Shown: piece by piece, positions 22,167 through 36,571 of the stretch | How positions within the stretch are numbered: position 1 is the stretch's first letter | How the letters are laid out: each line of letters starts with the position of its first letter | Assembly: GCF_040436345.1 (NCBI RefSeq) | Contig: NC_133221.1 | Span: forward strand, 29,450,508-29,514,507 | From: Pagrus major | Lineage: Eukaryota > Chordata > Actinopteri > Spariformes > Sparidae | Direction of reading: 5' to 3' | Length of the DNA: 64,000 nucleotides | The notes under the pieces: generated by a model | Seen by the model: only the letters and a program-made list of their open reading frames with translations | The model's database searches: none | What the model was told of the DNA's origin: nothing | Made by a program: the position numbers and the translations under genes

Positions 22167-25070
22167 GGTTGCCGCGGATGCCAGTGGGCTGGGGCGACCG
22201 TGACATGCAGAGAGCCTGAGCGCATGAGCTACGACCGACAGTTTTTTCTTAAAGACAGTAGCATCTTGGTTAATTAGTGTTTTTTGCTGGCTTAAATAAG
22301 GCAGTTTTTGAGTTACCGTTACCCAGTGTTTCTTTCCCCTTCTTTACACCCGGTTTATTATTTAACTGTTACTCCCTTCATCCCCTAGCCATACGGGGAC
22401 GTAACATATTTCATCACTGAAGTCATCTGGAGCGCTCCATTACCGTGAGCATGTTCTTGTTTGGCCACCTTAAAAAACATAATGAAAAATGGAATTGTTT
22501 AGACTTTATTCTCAACACAAAAAGATAGACTTGTGTCTAGAAATCTGGTAACTTCCATCATTAAATCATCATGAATCAGAACTTTGGGAAAAAATAAAAA
22601 ACAAAACTTATTTTTCCTCAATGAAACCCAACAAATGTTTTTTCCCCCTTGAAAGTCACAATTCCTCAGTACCTGGTGTGACATCTGATTGGTTTAATCA
22701 GATATTGATCATTCAAATTATTTGAATTCTCTGTCATGGTGGACATCAGGTGTCATTCATTCATTTGTGTGTATTGACACACTGCCTGCTGATACACTGA
22801 AGTGACTTTATAATTAATGTTAATAATCATCATAATCATCATCATCTTATGAGTGGCACCTGTGCTTGAAGTCCAGCATAAGAAAAATGTCCTCCTTGTG
22901 ACAATGCATTGCACAAAAAAAATGAAGGAAGCTGGAGAAAAATAAAACAAATTGTTGATGATGGTAGAACAGTTCCCAGGAACATCTCACATCTTGGCAA
23001 GTAGAACAGCACTCAGTAAGCGCAGCAGCCCCATTTCATAATCACTCATAGATACAGCCACCTAAATATACCTGATTTTCTTCATTAACATCCATGCATT
23101 ATTCCCTGAGTAATTAATTAAATTGTCAGGAAACACCCTATCTCGCAACTTTAAAGAGTGAGAAAAAATTGATCTGCACCAAAAGTTAAGGAGGTCTATT
23201 CTGGACTGAGACCCATCCTCAATGAAGTGTCTTTGAAATCTGTTCAGTAGTTTTTGTGTAATCCCGCTGACAAACCAACAAACACAGGTGAAAACATAAC
23301 CTCCTTGGTGGAGGTAATTAAACTTGTCAGAGCTTTCAGTGTCTATTTGTTATGTTAAGTTTAATGGTAGGTCCCATTCAAATGTCACAGTTTGACATGC
23401 ATCAGCTGGCTGGAACCATAAATCCAAACATGACTATAAACTAGATTTTTCACCTTCCTACAGAGAACAATGTAGTTTTCATCCTAATTCATGAGAAGCA
23501 AATCATCTTTAGAGTAAGTGACCAAAAGGGGCAGACTGACTCCTGGTGGTAACCACTGGTAACTGCAGTGCAGAGGTCAGCCCCTTATACATCTGAGGCC
23601 GGATTCATGCTGCATGGTGCAATTACTATATTTTAAACTGGAGACATTGTGATGCAGTTATGTTGTATTGTTGTTAAAGATCCAGGTAGTACAGGTGCAG
23701 GTCTTCATGCTGAATGAATGACTTAATGGATGGATGAATCAATCAATTATGCATGGAGTTCATTTGTGCCAGATCCATAAAGCTGATTTTACAAACCTTT
23801 TAGAATAGATTTTGTTGAGACGTGTACAATGTAAGGGTAGAGGTGCGTTACATTTGGTCGCCTGTAGCTACAACATCCAGGGAAACATCAGATAATACAC
23901 CAGAGAGTGAGGGAGCGAATGCGACAAAATGTAATGTGAATAAAACTTTAATACATTAGCTCATCTGTAAAATGAGTCACGTCAGATAGATTTTCATCAT
24001 GATTGTTTAACAATGAAGACAGCATCTCCCGGGATCCCACTGTATTTCACGACCCAATAAAAAAGTTTTTTTACGCCAAAACGTGATCTTATCCTAACAC
24101 TCACCAAGTGATTTTTTAACCAGACCATAACAACAGCACTGTCACAATATAAAATAGAAAATTTAACTTAAAGAAACATACAGTTATAAAGAAATCTTAA
24201 GTTTCAACTTCAGTGGTTTGCAGAAATGTACATTGACAGCATTTGTTCTGGTAATTGGGCTGCATAAACACAGGAGAGAAATCAGTTTAGATCCGACATA
24301 GAAAATGGACAATGACAATTTTTTATCACCTGCCTCTCAAGGCTTCTTTTTGAGAAGAAAACTTGAGAAAAAATACAAATTACAATGTCAGTCTTGCCTT
24401 CTTTTTCTGGCTTTTGAGATAAACATAAGATTTTTCTTTCTAAAAACTTAATTTTTTATGTTTTGATGGTCAGAATATTTCAGGGTTGTGCCGAGCCACT
24501 TCGTGATAAAATGTACACTTTCAAATCATCATAGTACAATGCAAAAAAAAATGGCACTTTCCCAAGTCACTCCTCCAGAATATGTTTTTTTTTTAGTGAA
24601 GCTTTAGATGTTGGTGCAGATCTACTACTTCGGTCATTTAGCTGGATCATTAGGAGAGCAGGAGTTTCACTGGGAGAATAGATCAAATCTGCAGTGAACT
24701 GAATTCTCAGAGCAATGAACCATACTGCTGCTGTCATTGGTATTTTCCCATTGATTGTTGAGAGTTATTTTCCTTTAATAAAAATTCTGTATCCTGAGTG
24801 TCTTTTTTTCCCCTGTGTGCATAGTTCTAACATGACTGCCAATGTTAGATGTGTCTAACTTTGTAGGTACTGAGGTGTCATGGACTAATTTTTGCTAAGA
24901 GTCAAAAACCACTTCCACATTAGAAGTGCAGAGTTGGAATAAATGGGATCTATTTTAATTCATCGAAAAAACATTTTAGAATGTGCAGACATAGGCAGAC
25001 AGAGAGACATATTAAAAGGTGCAATATGTTAGAGACTTCCGAAACTGCATAGTGCACGTTTAAATGTGGA
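22167..25070. other. Gene-free interval between Tc1-like element and Rex3-like LINE
   Basis: Nearly 3 kb of AT-rich DNA. Short open frames (for example minus strand 22499-22684) have no recognisable domain. A dispersed repeat at 23130-23320 is listed separately. Nothing else could be supported as a feature. Confidence 0.5.
23130..23320. repeat. Dispersed teleost repeat ending cctccttggtggaggtaat
   Basis: Blocks include ttgatctgcaccaaaagtta, gtgtaatcccgctgacaaac, caaacacaggtgaaaacata and acctccttggtggaggtaat. The last block is a short palindrome-like end seen on many percomorph repeats. Family assignment by eye. Confidence 0.5.
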
Positions 25071-25074
25071 CGAG

Positions 25075-25243
25075 GCTAGAGTTAACAGCCATGCTAACAG
25101 CTCTGCAAGGCTGTACAGGCACAGAGATGCTTTGAGCTAAATGCCAATCATGCTAACATGCTCACGATGTTAAATTGCTGATGTTTAGCAAATATGTTTA
25201 CCATTCTAGCTATCTTACTTAGCATGCTAAAATTTGCTGATCA
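25075..25243 (-). repeat. Dispersed teleost repeat (GCTAACATG family), copy 2, cut by the LINE
   Basis: Contains tgctttgagctaaatgcca, catgctaacatgctcacgat and ttagcatgctaaaatttgct. These are the blocks found at 12960-13215 and, inverted, at 30365-30660. The expected continuation (ctgtactttgtgttta-like) is replaced by the 5' end of the LINE, so the LINE appears to have inserted into this repeat. Confidence 0.5.
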
Positions 25244-27566
25244 ACAAATGAGGTCAATGATCGACTTTGTGGTTGTGTCATCTGACCTCCGGCCGTATGT
25301 CTTGGACACTCGGGTGAAGAGAGGGGCTGAGCTGTCAACTGATCACCACCTGGTGGTGAGTTGGATCCGCTGGCAGGGGAGGAAGCTGGACAGACTTGGC
25401 AGACCCAAATGTATTGTGAGGATCTGCTGGGAACGTCTGGTGGAACCCTCTGTCGGGGAGGTCTTCAACTCCCATCTCCGGGAGAGCTTTGACCAGATCC
25501 TGAGGGAGGCTGGGGACATTGAGTCCGAATGGACCTTGTTCTCCGCTTCCATTGTTGACGCGGCTGTTCGAAGCTGTGGCCGTAAGGTCTCCGGTGCCTG
25601 TCGTCACGGCAATCCCCGAACCCGGTGGTGGACACCGAAAGTAAGGGATGCTGTCAAGCTGAAGAAGGAGTCCTATCAAGCCTGGTTGGTTGCCCGGGGG
25701 ACTCCTGAGGCAGCTGATGGGTACCAGCAGGCCAAGCATGCTGCAGCGCTGGCGGTCGCGGAAGCAAAGGCTCGGGTCTGGGAAAAGTTCGGGGAGGCCA
25801 TGGAGGAGGACAGTCAGCCTCGAGGAAATTCTGGCAAACCATCCGGCGCCTCAGGAAGGGGAAGCAGCCCTCAACCAACACTGTTTACGGTGGAGGTGGG
25901 GAGCTGTTGACCTCGACTGGGGATATAGTCGGGCGGTGGAAGGGATACTTCGAGGATCTCCTCAATCCCACTGACACACCTTCCATAGAGGAAGCAGAGG
26001 CTGGGGACTCGGAGGTTGATCCATTCATCACCCAAGCCGAAGTCACTGAGGTAGTCTGGAAGCTCCTCAGTGGCAAAGCACCGGGGGTGGATGAGATCTG
26101 CCCTGAGTACCTCAAGTCTTTGGATGTTGTGGGGCTGTCTTGGCTGACACGTCTCTGCAACATCACGTGGCAGTCGGGGACAGTTCCTCTGGACTGGCAG
26201 ACCGGGGTGGTGGTCTCTCTATTCAAAAAGGGGGACCAGAGTGTGTGTTCCAACTATCGGGGGATCACACTCCTCAGCCTCCCTGGTAAAGTCTATTCCA
26301 GGGTACTGGAGAGGAAATTTCGGCTGATAGTAGAACCTCGGATTCAGGAGGAACAATGCGGTTTTTGTCCTGGCCGTGGAACACTGGACCAGCTCTATAC
26401 CCTCCGCAGGGTGCTTGAGGGTTCATGGGAGTTTTCCCAACCAGTCCACATGTGTTTTGTGGACTTGGAGAAGGCATTCGACCGTGTCCCTCGTGGCATT
26501 CTGTAGGAGGTGCTTCGGGAGTACGGGGTCGGGGCCCTCTGCTAAGGGCTGTACGGTCCCTGTACGACCAGAGCAGGAGCCTGGTTCACATTGCCGGCAG
26601 TAAGTCAGACCTGTTCCCGGTGCATGTTGGACTCCGGCAGGGCTGCCCTTTGTCACCGGTTCTGTTCATTATTTTTATGGACAGAATTTCTAGGCGCAGT
26701 CACGGAGGAGATCTGGTTCGGGAGCCACTGAATTTCATCCCTGCTTTTCACAGACGATGTTGTCTTGTTGGCTCCTTCAAGCCAGGACCTCTAGCATGTC
26801 CTGGGGCAGTTTGCAGCCGAGTGTGAAGCAGCTGGGATGAGAATCAGCACCTCCAAGTCTGAGGCCATGGTTCTCAACCAGAAAAAGGTGGCTTGCTCCC
26901 TCCGGAATGGGGGGGAGTTCCTGCCTCAAGCGGAGGAGTTCAAGTATCTTGGGGTCTTGTTCACGAGTGAGGGAAGGATGGAGCGCGAGATTGACAGGCG
27001 GATCGGTGCAGCGGCCGCAGTAATGCGGTCGTTGTATCTGTCTGTCGTGGTGAAGAGAGAGTTGAGCCGAAAGGCGAAGCTCTCGATTTACCGGTCAATC
27101 TACGTTCCTACCCTCACCTATGGTCATGAACTTTGGGTCGTGACCGAAAGAATAAGATCCCGGATACAAGCGGCCGAAATTAGTTTCCTTCGCAGGGTGG
27201 CGGGGCGCTCCCTTAGAGATAGGGTGAGGAGCTCTTTCACACGGGAGGAGCTCGGAGTAGAGCCGCTGCTCCTCCACATCGAGAGGAGCCAGCTGAGGTG
27301 GCTCGGGCGTCTGTATCGGATGCCCCCTGGACGCCTCCCTCGGGAGGTGTTCCAGGCATGCCCCACCGGGAGGAGGAGACCCCGAGGAAGACCCAGGACA
27401 CGCTGGAGTGACTATGTCACCCGGCTGGCCTGGGAACGCCTTGGGATCCTCCCAGAGGAGCTGGAGGAAGTGTCCGGGAAGAGGGAAGTCTGGGTGTCCC
27501 TGCTCAGACAGCTGCCCCCGCGACCCAGCCCCAGATAAGTGGAAGAAAATGGATGGATGGATGGAT
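25244..27566 (+). mobile_element. Rex3/RTE-type LINE, 5'-truncated and inactivated
   Basis: It starts in the endonuclease C-terminus (MIDFVVVSSDLRPYV, then STDHHLVV). The reverse transcriptase follows with LLSGKAPGVDEICPEYLK, NYRGITLLSLPGKVYSRVL, QCGFCPGRGTLDQLYTLR and CFVDLEKAFDRVPRG. A stop codon at about 26504 interrupts it, then frame shifts precede VGLRQGCPLSPVLF, an altered FxDD catalytic block near 26752, and a final open frame 26837-27538 with FKYLGVLFTSEGR. The 3' end is a (GATG)n tail at 27549-27566, as described for Rex3-type RTE elements of teleosts. At least one nonsense and several frameshift lesions show it is dead. Its GC content is far above its surroundings. Confidence 0.88.
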
Positions 27567-30500
27567 AAACTAGGTGTAATCTGAGTTTTTTTTTTTCAGA
27601 CTTTTAAACTGATACCTGACTGTTATCAATAGTCAAAAGTGCAAATTACACATGAAATATAGTCGTAATTAAATGAAATACACTTGAGCAGAAGCTCCTG
27701 ACAATACTACAAATAATACAATACTCTCAAAAATTACCAGAGAGGGTTTAATCGACATCTCTCTGACATGGGTTTTTTTTTTCACAACACTGTTTGGGGG
27801 AAACGGACATTAAAGAGCGACCTGGGTGAAGGGATAGTGAGGGAAGGGACAGAAGAAGGGCAGAGAGAGCTACAAGAGAAGCAAAGGAGGAGTCAGGATG
27901 GAGGGTTAGAGGGCTGTAGTGGGAGGAGTGATGGCATACCTCCAGCCTTATATAGGGTGTGTTTGTCTGGAAGGTTCAGCTGCTCCCCCTGGGAATGTCC
28001 AGGAATAGAAGGAGGTAGAAAAGAGGAAGGTGGAAAGAGAGGGAGCAAAGGAATGACAGAGACAAAAAGAAAAATTAAAAGAGGACAAACTGTTTCCTCT
28101 TGGTCTTTTTATTCTTCCTTTGCAAACCAAAATCATCTCACTTTTCCACACGCTCAACCAGCTGGAGGAGGAGCACTTCTGGAAAATCTTGAGCGGGGCT
28201 GAGCATCAGCTGGTGCTGTCAGTCAGACACCAAATGGGCACCCAATGAAGGTGGTGACATAAGTTGGACGGCATGGAAGCTGAACTGTGGCCCACAAGAG
28301 AAGGCCGGGATGATGACTGAGACGGGTGAGAGGAGGTTAAGATGGAAAGAGGAGATGGCGCGGATCAAAACACAGTGAATAAGTAAAGGGTGATGAGATG
28401 GGACGAGGATCAGGGATAAGAGTGTTTGGAGTGTGATCGATACAATGAGACGATGGAGGAAAGAGGATGGGAGAAGGAGGTGGACAGCAGGGAAGGAAAA
28501 TGAGGGCTGATAGAAAGAGAAGGAAAATGGATATATATCTGCAATGAAAACTTAATGTTAACAGCAAGTGAACAATTTGCTTTAATTTGTATCATCACAT
28601 TGAATGATCAGAATTTAACTTTATCTTCCAGTGTGTTTGGGTTTGTCTGTCAGAGCAGATGGGCAAACTGAAATGGTAAGAGAAAGATAGTCCTGCTCAA
28701 ACAACTGTGCAACAGTAAATTAATTTAATACATTAAAACAATTGCGATAGCCATCATATCTCCATGTAGAGGTCTCGACCATGATTCATACTGGGCCTTA
28801 ATTCATTTTAATTCTACACACTCACTGACGTCTTCAGTGAGGGCTTATTAAAGCTTTATTGTACTGTAAATCATTTTGGCCTGTTTAAACTTCATAGAAT
28901 AAGTTCAATGGCTGCCTTAAATATTTGAGTTAACTTGGGTTGAATAGTTAAAGTCTTCTTTTAAGTTTTCTTTTTTGTGAAACACAATTTAAAGTTAACT
29001 GAACTTGAGAACACATGTTTGATAAACTTAAGATTTAACTTGAATCAACAACTTTTCAGTCACACCGACAAATTTGATTTCCCTATGCAATTCCCCAGCT
29101 TAATGAGTCAGTTTTTAATTTTCTCAAAGGTCAACAGTAGCTGCTCCTATTGAGCTACTTTGATCTGACATTAGTATAAGAGCAACACATGACACTCCTC
29201 CTAGTAACCTCAATAAAGTGTGAAAGTGTGAGGGACTGAAGATTGAGCTCAATACTAACCTTTATCATGATTAGCACATTTTTCCTTAACGTGAAAAAAA
29301 CACAACCATGACTTATCTTTAAATGTCTGAAAGACACACAACAAGTTTCCATCACATGTTTTCTCAAACTATGAAAAAGAGGAGTCTCAGTAGAGTTTTT
29401 AACTCTCAAACAATGCATGCTGGGAAAGTCTGCTAATATGTTGATATATTCTCTACATTTACATTATTTGCAACCTGGAACACGGCAGCATAACATTATC
29501 CAAGTATTTCAAACCTCTAAAGTTTGATAAATCTGTTACATTGGCTTCACATATCTGAAGGAGGCGCTGATAGACACTGGGCCAAAGGTAATGTATACGT
29601 CAGTAAACCTGTGCCAAAACTGCATGCTATAGTATGACCTTTTAGTGTATTATTTATACACTAATGTAGAAATACTCCATCATGACTGAATTATTAGCTC
29701 ATTGATATCTTTATCAGGTAAAATCATGAATTTGTTACATTAAGGTAATATTTAGATCATGATCATAAGAAAACTTAATTTGATACTTGATTCTTGACTA
29801 AATCAGCTAATTTGACGACAACACATACATGCTTAAAAGCAATGAACCATCGAAGCTCATCTCAGGCTGGTCCCATACTGTCACTTTATAATCTGATAAA
29901 GCTTGATATCATTTTCATTCTCCTAGCTGCTGGAAAAGCCTGTCTAAGCACTTCAAGATGTACTCAGTCTGTCATGTCTTTTAAAAGTGGCTTTCCTTCC
30001 TCCCATTGCCTTTTAATAATGAGCCTTTCCTCTTATCAATTGAATGTCTTGTGTAATTCAAGAGTCCTGATAGAAGTTATTAAGGACCACAGCTGCTGTT
30101 GTTTCTATGCCAATGAGACAGTACTCCGAGCATAAATAGATTTCCAGTGAAAGAACCGTCAGACTGCAAAGCCAAACTGCTTAAAATTCCAGAGTGCACA
30201 CCAAGATGAGCAGAGACTTCTGGATTGAATTATCTGTCAGCTGACGTGGTGGTCTGAAGGAGAAAGGAATCCCTGGGGTTGTGCATTTGATGCGAGATTA
30301 CCTCTATCAGACTATTAAAACTATATTATTGTTCACAATGGTAGCTGTAGTAGTTGTTTTGTTGCCATACTAGTAGCATATTCAAGGGATGGAAATGTCC
30401 ATCAGTCCTCTGCTTTGGTTCAAACTGAAATATCTCAACAACTACTTAACGGATTGCCATGAACTTTGGTGCAGGCATTCTGTTTCCCTCTGGAGGAATT

Positions 30501-31690
30501 ATATTAACTTTGGTGATCCTCTAACTTTTAATCTCGCATCATCAGGACAAAATTTAAAATGGGTTTACGATCAAATTCAAATTCATGCCAAACAAATCAC
30601 ATTTCAGTCTCAGCTGTACTCTGCATTGAGTGTTAATCAGCAAATGAGCATGGTAAAAAAGAAAAACAAAAAACAAACAAAAAAACACGTAATGTTAGAG
30701 TCAGCCGACCGCAATGAAGTTCGTTTATAGCCTAACATTAGCTTTTAACTTCTGGCGACTGCATTTAGGCTTCAAAGATCATTAAAGTAGTGCTCATCTG
30801 TGAAGATTATCTTGCTGAAAAAAACATGTAAGCATCTTAAACTTGTGTTTGCCACAGAGCTTATTTTCTGCAAAAAAAATTCGATTAAAAAATACCATAG
30901 GCTTATAGGTCTGTAGGTAGGTTACAGCAGCATAGGTCACTCTCTATTGCAACAATAAGTGGTGACAGTTTTGCTATGGTAGCCTCTCGCAAAATTATAT
31001 AACCTGCCACAAGAGTCAAAATCATGATGTCACACCAGGGCTTGCCTCTGTCCCACTCGTTCTGTAACTCAATGTCAATGTGTTTACATTTCATATTTGA
31101 AGAGAAATCACCTCCACTACATGTGCTATTAGAAAATGAAACCTTCAGGAGTTTTATACTCATGGCTCCCTTATACATTTACAAGTAGGGTGGCGTTGGT
31201 ACTGATGTCAGCATAACTTGGTCATTTCCATATCCATGGTATTCATCAACGCTGTCTTTTAAAGGAATTGTTTTCTATATTTTAAGCTATAGTCTCAAAA
31301 CTGTTGAAGAACTTTTACAGCCTCCGCTGTTACAGACATGACTAAGCTAACATTTAAACCATGAAGGTCTTGGGCTTATGGGAAACAGGCTTTGTTAAAA
31401 AAAATTATAAAATAAGAATATCGCTTGAACAACAAAAATAGATTATCTAGATATGTTTCAGTCCCATGACATACTGTTGAGAAAGATTATGCCCCAAGAC
31501 TGGATCATTAGTTGTTTGCATTATTACAAATGTTAATGTGATTTTGCATGAGGTTTTCTTACTGCTGGAACAGAACCCTGAAGTTTAGCTTCATTTTGGT
31601 TCCCTCTTTAGCCTCGCAAATGATTGACATACTAATTATAAGTAGCCTGTTTGTGACTGTATGAGATGGTTTTGTTTGTTTACTTGTTGA
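27567..31690. other. Gene-free interval upstream of the troponin C pair
   Basis: About 4 kb with no coding exon I can support. A purine-rich stretch at 27830-28520 produces open frames that look compositional. A dispersed repeat at 30365-30660 is listed separately. Distal enhancers for the muscle genes downstream could be here but nothing specific is visible. Confidence 0.5.
30365..30660 (+). repeat. Dispersed teleost repeat (GCTAACATG family), copy 3
   Basis: Blocks in order: gaaatatctcaacaactact, ggattgccatgaactttggt, tttggtgatcctctaacttt and tcagctgtactctgcattga. This is the left part of the family whose right part is seen, inverted, at 12960 and 25075. Confidence 0.55.
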
Positions 31691-31694
31691 TGGA

Positions 31695-31870
31695 GTGACA
31701 AACCAATAGCTCAGATGGTTCAACGTGGGGTACAGCTGTGGGAGATCACAGGTCCATTTGCACGCCTCTTAAGTTACAGATGTCATAAGTGCAAGGGCAA
31801 GTTAGCGGCAGTGAGGACAGGGGGCAAGGCGGATAGATGGGTTAATGGACACTGCGGAAGGGGCAGAGAG
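31695..31870 (+). repeat. tRNA-like / SINE-like sequence
   Basis: The stretch tagctcagatggttcaacg fits the A-box consensus of a tRNA-type pol III promoter. About 40 bp downstream, gatcacaggtccatttgca is a poor B-box. No clean cloverleaf could be drawn, so this is at best a decayed tRNA-derived SINE head or a chance match. Confidence 0.3.
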
Positions 31871-32373
31871 TCCATGCACGCAGGGAGGTGTTAAAATGTG
31901 TGTTTGTTCGGCCATATGTGTGTGTGTGCATGCACTCTGGTACCCAACAGTATGTGAAATCAAGTGTCCATCTGAACTGAGATGCTCAGTTGATCCTCTG
32001 CCAAAATAACCTCCAGCTGCCCAATGCCTGCACTGTTTTCCTTTTCTTTTTTTTTTTTTTTTTGAGTAAATGTCACTGAGCTTGTCTGTTATCTAAATAT
32101 GGGGGATTGGAGCGTGTGCCACACAAGGGGATGTCCATCAGGAGATTGTAAGAGGGGGACAAACTGAAGTTGAACTTGATTGGCTGTCTCTTGTCTGAGG
32201 AGGGGGCCTCTTACCCAATCCTGATCATTTTCATTAAAAGTGTAGTGCGATGAGAGGGTACTTATGGAGGGGAGTGAGGCAACAGTGCTACCTGAACTGT
32301 GTGGCAGGGAGTCTTTCTTTCCCAGACGTCTGTCGTTCTTACTGGTGTCTGTTGTTCAGCACAGCCGGCCGCC

Positions 32374-35300
32374 ATGGTAAGAACCCAAAAACTGAGAACG
32401 AGGTAAAAGAGAAACGACATGGAGAAGGAATTTTAGTTTTAATGAGTCTCTGAGGATTTTTACTTTTGTTTTCTGATGAGGATTAAAGCCAGATGGCTGA
32501 AGATGGAGATTATTATCTGAAGCGAAAACAACTCTTTCAGCTCACCCACAGTCATCCAGCAAGTCCTTGTCTGAGGCACAGCTGGGTTATCAGCCGGATT
32601 TCTTTACGAGTGGTGTTTTGTCTCTTGGAAATTGTATAATTTCGGGGAAATCAATGCTTATTATTAATGCTTGCTACAGAGAGAAAAGTCTATTACCTGA
32701 CAGGAAACCGGCTGTTGGAAACTTCTATTTCCATTTCTATTTACTCCTGGCTATGTTTTTTTACAGACCGAAGTGATCTGACTCTGCTTTTGTGTTCCAT
32801 CACTTTGGAACTGAACGATTGATATTTAGATTGGAGGCAGCGATACTAAAGATAGAAAGCAAACAGCTGAGTAAAGTGAGAAGACTTGCGCCTTTTCTGA
32901 ATGTCCTAACTTAGGACATTCACCTTGAGAAAATCCATCTCTAATACTCTCCCAAATATCTCACCTTAAAAATAGCTTTAAAGGGGCACTATGTAGTTTT
33001 GGAGAAGAAATTCAAACTCTGAATCTTAATATTTACAGTATCACTAGGGGAATAATATACTCAAAAATGTATTTTTCCATAAGTGAATAAACAAGCTGTT
33101 CTCAGAGGAAAATAAGGTCCCAGAACACTGTTGGAAGCTAGAAAGGTGTCAGGGTCCGTCACATGTAAACAAAGTAAAACAGCATGAAACTGTGTTGTCC
33201 TTTAATCTCAGTTTGTTTATTCAGTTTATTCAGTCATGAATGATGAAAATGAAGAGTTTGTTTATTTAGTTTGTTTAGGCAGGAAAAAATCAGTCAATGA
33301 AGATCTTTATGATTAAAATTTCCTCCTCAAAACTACAAAATGCATCTTTCAAGTGAACTATTCTAAACTCTATTGAGTTGATCATGTGTGACCCTCTATA
33401 TGTTAAGATACTGATAAGGTTCTGTCAAGCAAAAAGGGAAAATTTGTAAAAACTAAAAAAAACTAAAAAAACTAAAAAAAAACCCTTTCATTGTAATTTA
33501 ATGCTTGGTACAAGCACTGTTGGTTGTTCTTGCTGTTAGAAATGAGGACTAAACTTGAAATATTCCAATTGGATGTCATCAGGCTTTCAATCTGGATATA
33601 AGAACAAACTGGAAAGAATTGTAGGAAGGCTCAGCAGATCTAAGCCAGTTTCATTGTGTAATCTCCCACAGTTTGCTGCTAAATGTGGGTATAACATGTG
33701 TCACATTGTGGCGTCCCCCTTTAGGAGCCACCATGAACAAGTGCAGACAGCTGGCAGAGGATTAAACATGAGTTCTACCTGACAGAAGGTTATTTCCAGT
33801 CCTTGGCTGTCACTTTGTCAATGATCTGGCTTTGGGTTTCTGTTTTGGCTGAATGGAGAAACAGGGCTTAAGTGTGGGCACAGACTGACAGGACCATACC
33901 ACTAAAGGATCATATGAGCATTTGTCAATGTTTTGTCCCACTAAACATACTAAACATACAAAAATAGATATATTTACTACAAATCAGGATGAAAATCACC
34001 TTGTAAAAAAACAGATTACTCTTTGAAATAAGTAATTCATTACAACAATACCATGATACAAAAATGACACCAAATCTGCAATGCCACTTAAAGGAACAGG
34101 TCACCCAAAAAGAACAATTCAGTCCTGATCTACTCACCTCCATGCTGATTGAAAGTCGAACAGTCGAAAGTTGACGAAAACAAACAAACAAAAAAACACA
34201 AAATAGCTCCATAACTCCGCCATAACTCAAGTCAACTCCGAATAGCTGCTAATCCAGTGTATTTAGCTAAGCAGCTTCAGTGAAGATTTCCACTTTCAAA
34301 TCAATTTTGGGGTCTTCCAGAGACTTGGCTTACACCGGTCACATGGCTGTATGTTTTCTTCCGTTTTAAAACAAGTCCCCATGTACTTGAGTTGTTTAGG
34401 AATATGCCGCAACTATGATTTGCTGTGAAGCTCCAGAAATGTTTTGTTGACTATCAAACTTGACTTTCCATCAGCATGGGGGTGAGTAGATAACGACAGA
34501 TTTTTCTTTTTGCGTTAACTGTTCCTTTAAAAGCAGATACAATGTTTAGCTATGATAGATTACCTAAATCAAACAAGATTCAACTTTTTACTTTTTATCG
34601 TCTGTTTATTGGCATTTCCATTAAAGAACAGTACAGACTGAAAATATATTACACAAAATATCATAACGATAGTGTGGATTGCACAAACGCAAAACAACAC
34701 AAACAAAATAGATACAGGAATGATATACAGTGAATCGAAATCAATGGCTGCACAACAAGCAGAACAACTAAAAAGTCTCAAAAAAGTGGTCACCAGTAAT
34801 CTACAGTACATGAATTATCGTAAACAGGCTCTGCATTAGTCACTCCGCACATCCTGTCCTGGTAAAGATTGAATGACTTACATGTTCAGTGACAGTATTA
34901 TGCAGCTGCAGTTGAGTACACCTGACAGAAATGATAACTTTTCTCCCTTTTCTCCCCCCTCCTTCCACTGCTGTCCTTCCAACCGACTTTCATTCGCCTC
35001 TCTTAAGCCTACCGACGCACAAAGCGATGCACGCTCCTTCCTGACTGAGGAGATGATTTCAGGTCAGTCCTTCATACATGAATCAGTTACTGGATAAGGG
35101 TCCGCCATTGATTTTCATCTGACTTTAATTTTTCTTGTTGAATTTGGCCTCCCATAGTGTGAGATCCAGAACCTATTTCCCCTCTTGATTTTGTTTGCCA
35201 TGTTTTTCAACTTTTCCAAGTCTGAGCTATTTCTGTTTTCTCGTCCAGAGTTCAAGGCTGCCTTCGACATGTTTGACACCGACGGTGGCGGTGACATCAG

Positions 35301-36484
35301 CACCAAGGAGTTGGGTACTGTGATGAGGATGCTGGGCCAGAACCCATCAAGAGAGGAGTTGGATGCCATCATTGAGGAGGTGGATGAGGATGGTGAGATC
35401 ATTGAGTGGTCAACAGACAACCGATCTTGCATCTTAAGGCTCCTTAATGTCACCTCATCTTTTGTTCCTGCCCTCTCCCTTCTCACTTATCCCCCTTCCC
35501 CTCTACTTAGGCAGCGGTACCATCGACTTCGAGGAGTTCTTGGTCATGATGGTGCAACAGTTAAAGGAGGACCAGGCTGGAAAGAGTGAAGAAGAGCTTT
35601 CAGAATGCTTCCGTATTTTTGACAAGTATGGCACCTAACAGAAAGACATACAAACACCATGTAACTGCACAGGACTTTCATGTTGTGCTATGGCTCAATT
35701 GAAAAGTATATAAATTACAATATTTTTGTTGCATGTAAAAAGTTGTTGAAATCAAAAGTAATACGGCTCCTTAAACCTGCAACAGACCAGATTGATACAT
35801 ACTGGTAGGAGACAGTAACATTCCTCATATTAGCCTATTTTTGCCTTTCTCTGGCTTGCCTTAGCCCAAATCTGAAGAGATTTTTTTGATGATGATTTTT
35901 TTTGATGATTTTGTTGATCATGCTTTAATTTTTTTTTTTTTTAACCGTATATAGCTAGCCACCATAAATTGATAAATTGCTAATTGCTAAAATTGCTAAA
36001 GAAATACAACTTCATAATCAAAAGTAACGTTTCAGGATGAAACATAAAGGGAACCAAATGCAACACACAAGCAGGCAGGTAACAGGACAAAAAATGAACT
36101 TAATAAAGCTGAACACCAATGTCCATAAAATACAAAGTCCAAAATACAAAGTGCAAGCACAAAAAGCTGGCGACAAAAACAGAAGGAGCAGGCAGGGCAA
36201 AACCAAGAATAAAGAACTATAAAAAAAATACAAAAGACCCAAATAAGAGTACAAACCAAAGAAGCCCTGAAACACAGGCAGGAGCAGGAAGGACACAGGA
36301 GACACAGGACTGAGACGAATGATGAAACAGACAAACTGGTAGAGAGAGATCGGACGACAAGGACTTAAATACACAGGGGGTTATAACCTGATGGGACACA
36401 GGTGAACACAGAAAACGGGAGGGAAAACAGACAAAAGGAGGAACTGAGAAGCAAAACACAATATAAGGACAGAACTTTGAAATA

Positions 36485-36571
<87 letters not shown>

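Noticed and set aside
27768-28202. 144-codon open frame on the plus strand
   Set aside because: Composition-driven (purine-rich, Glu/Arg/Gly repeats), with no domain, splice sites or start context.
31695-31770. Functional tRNA gene
   Set aside because: The A-box fits but the B-box is poor and no acceptor-stem pairing was found.
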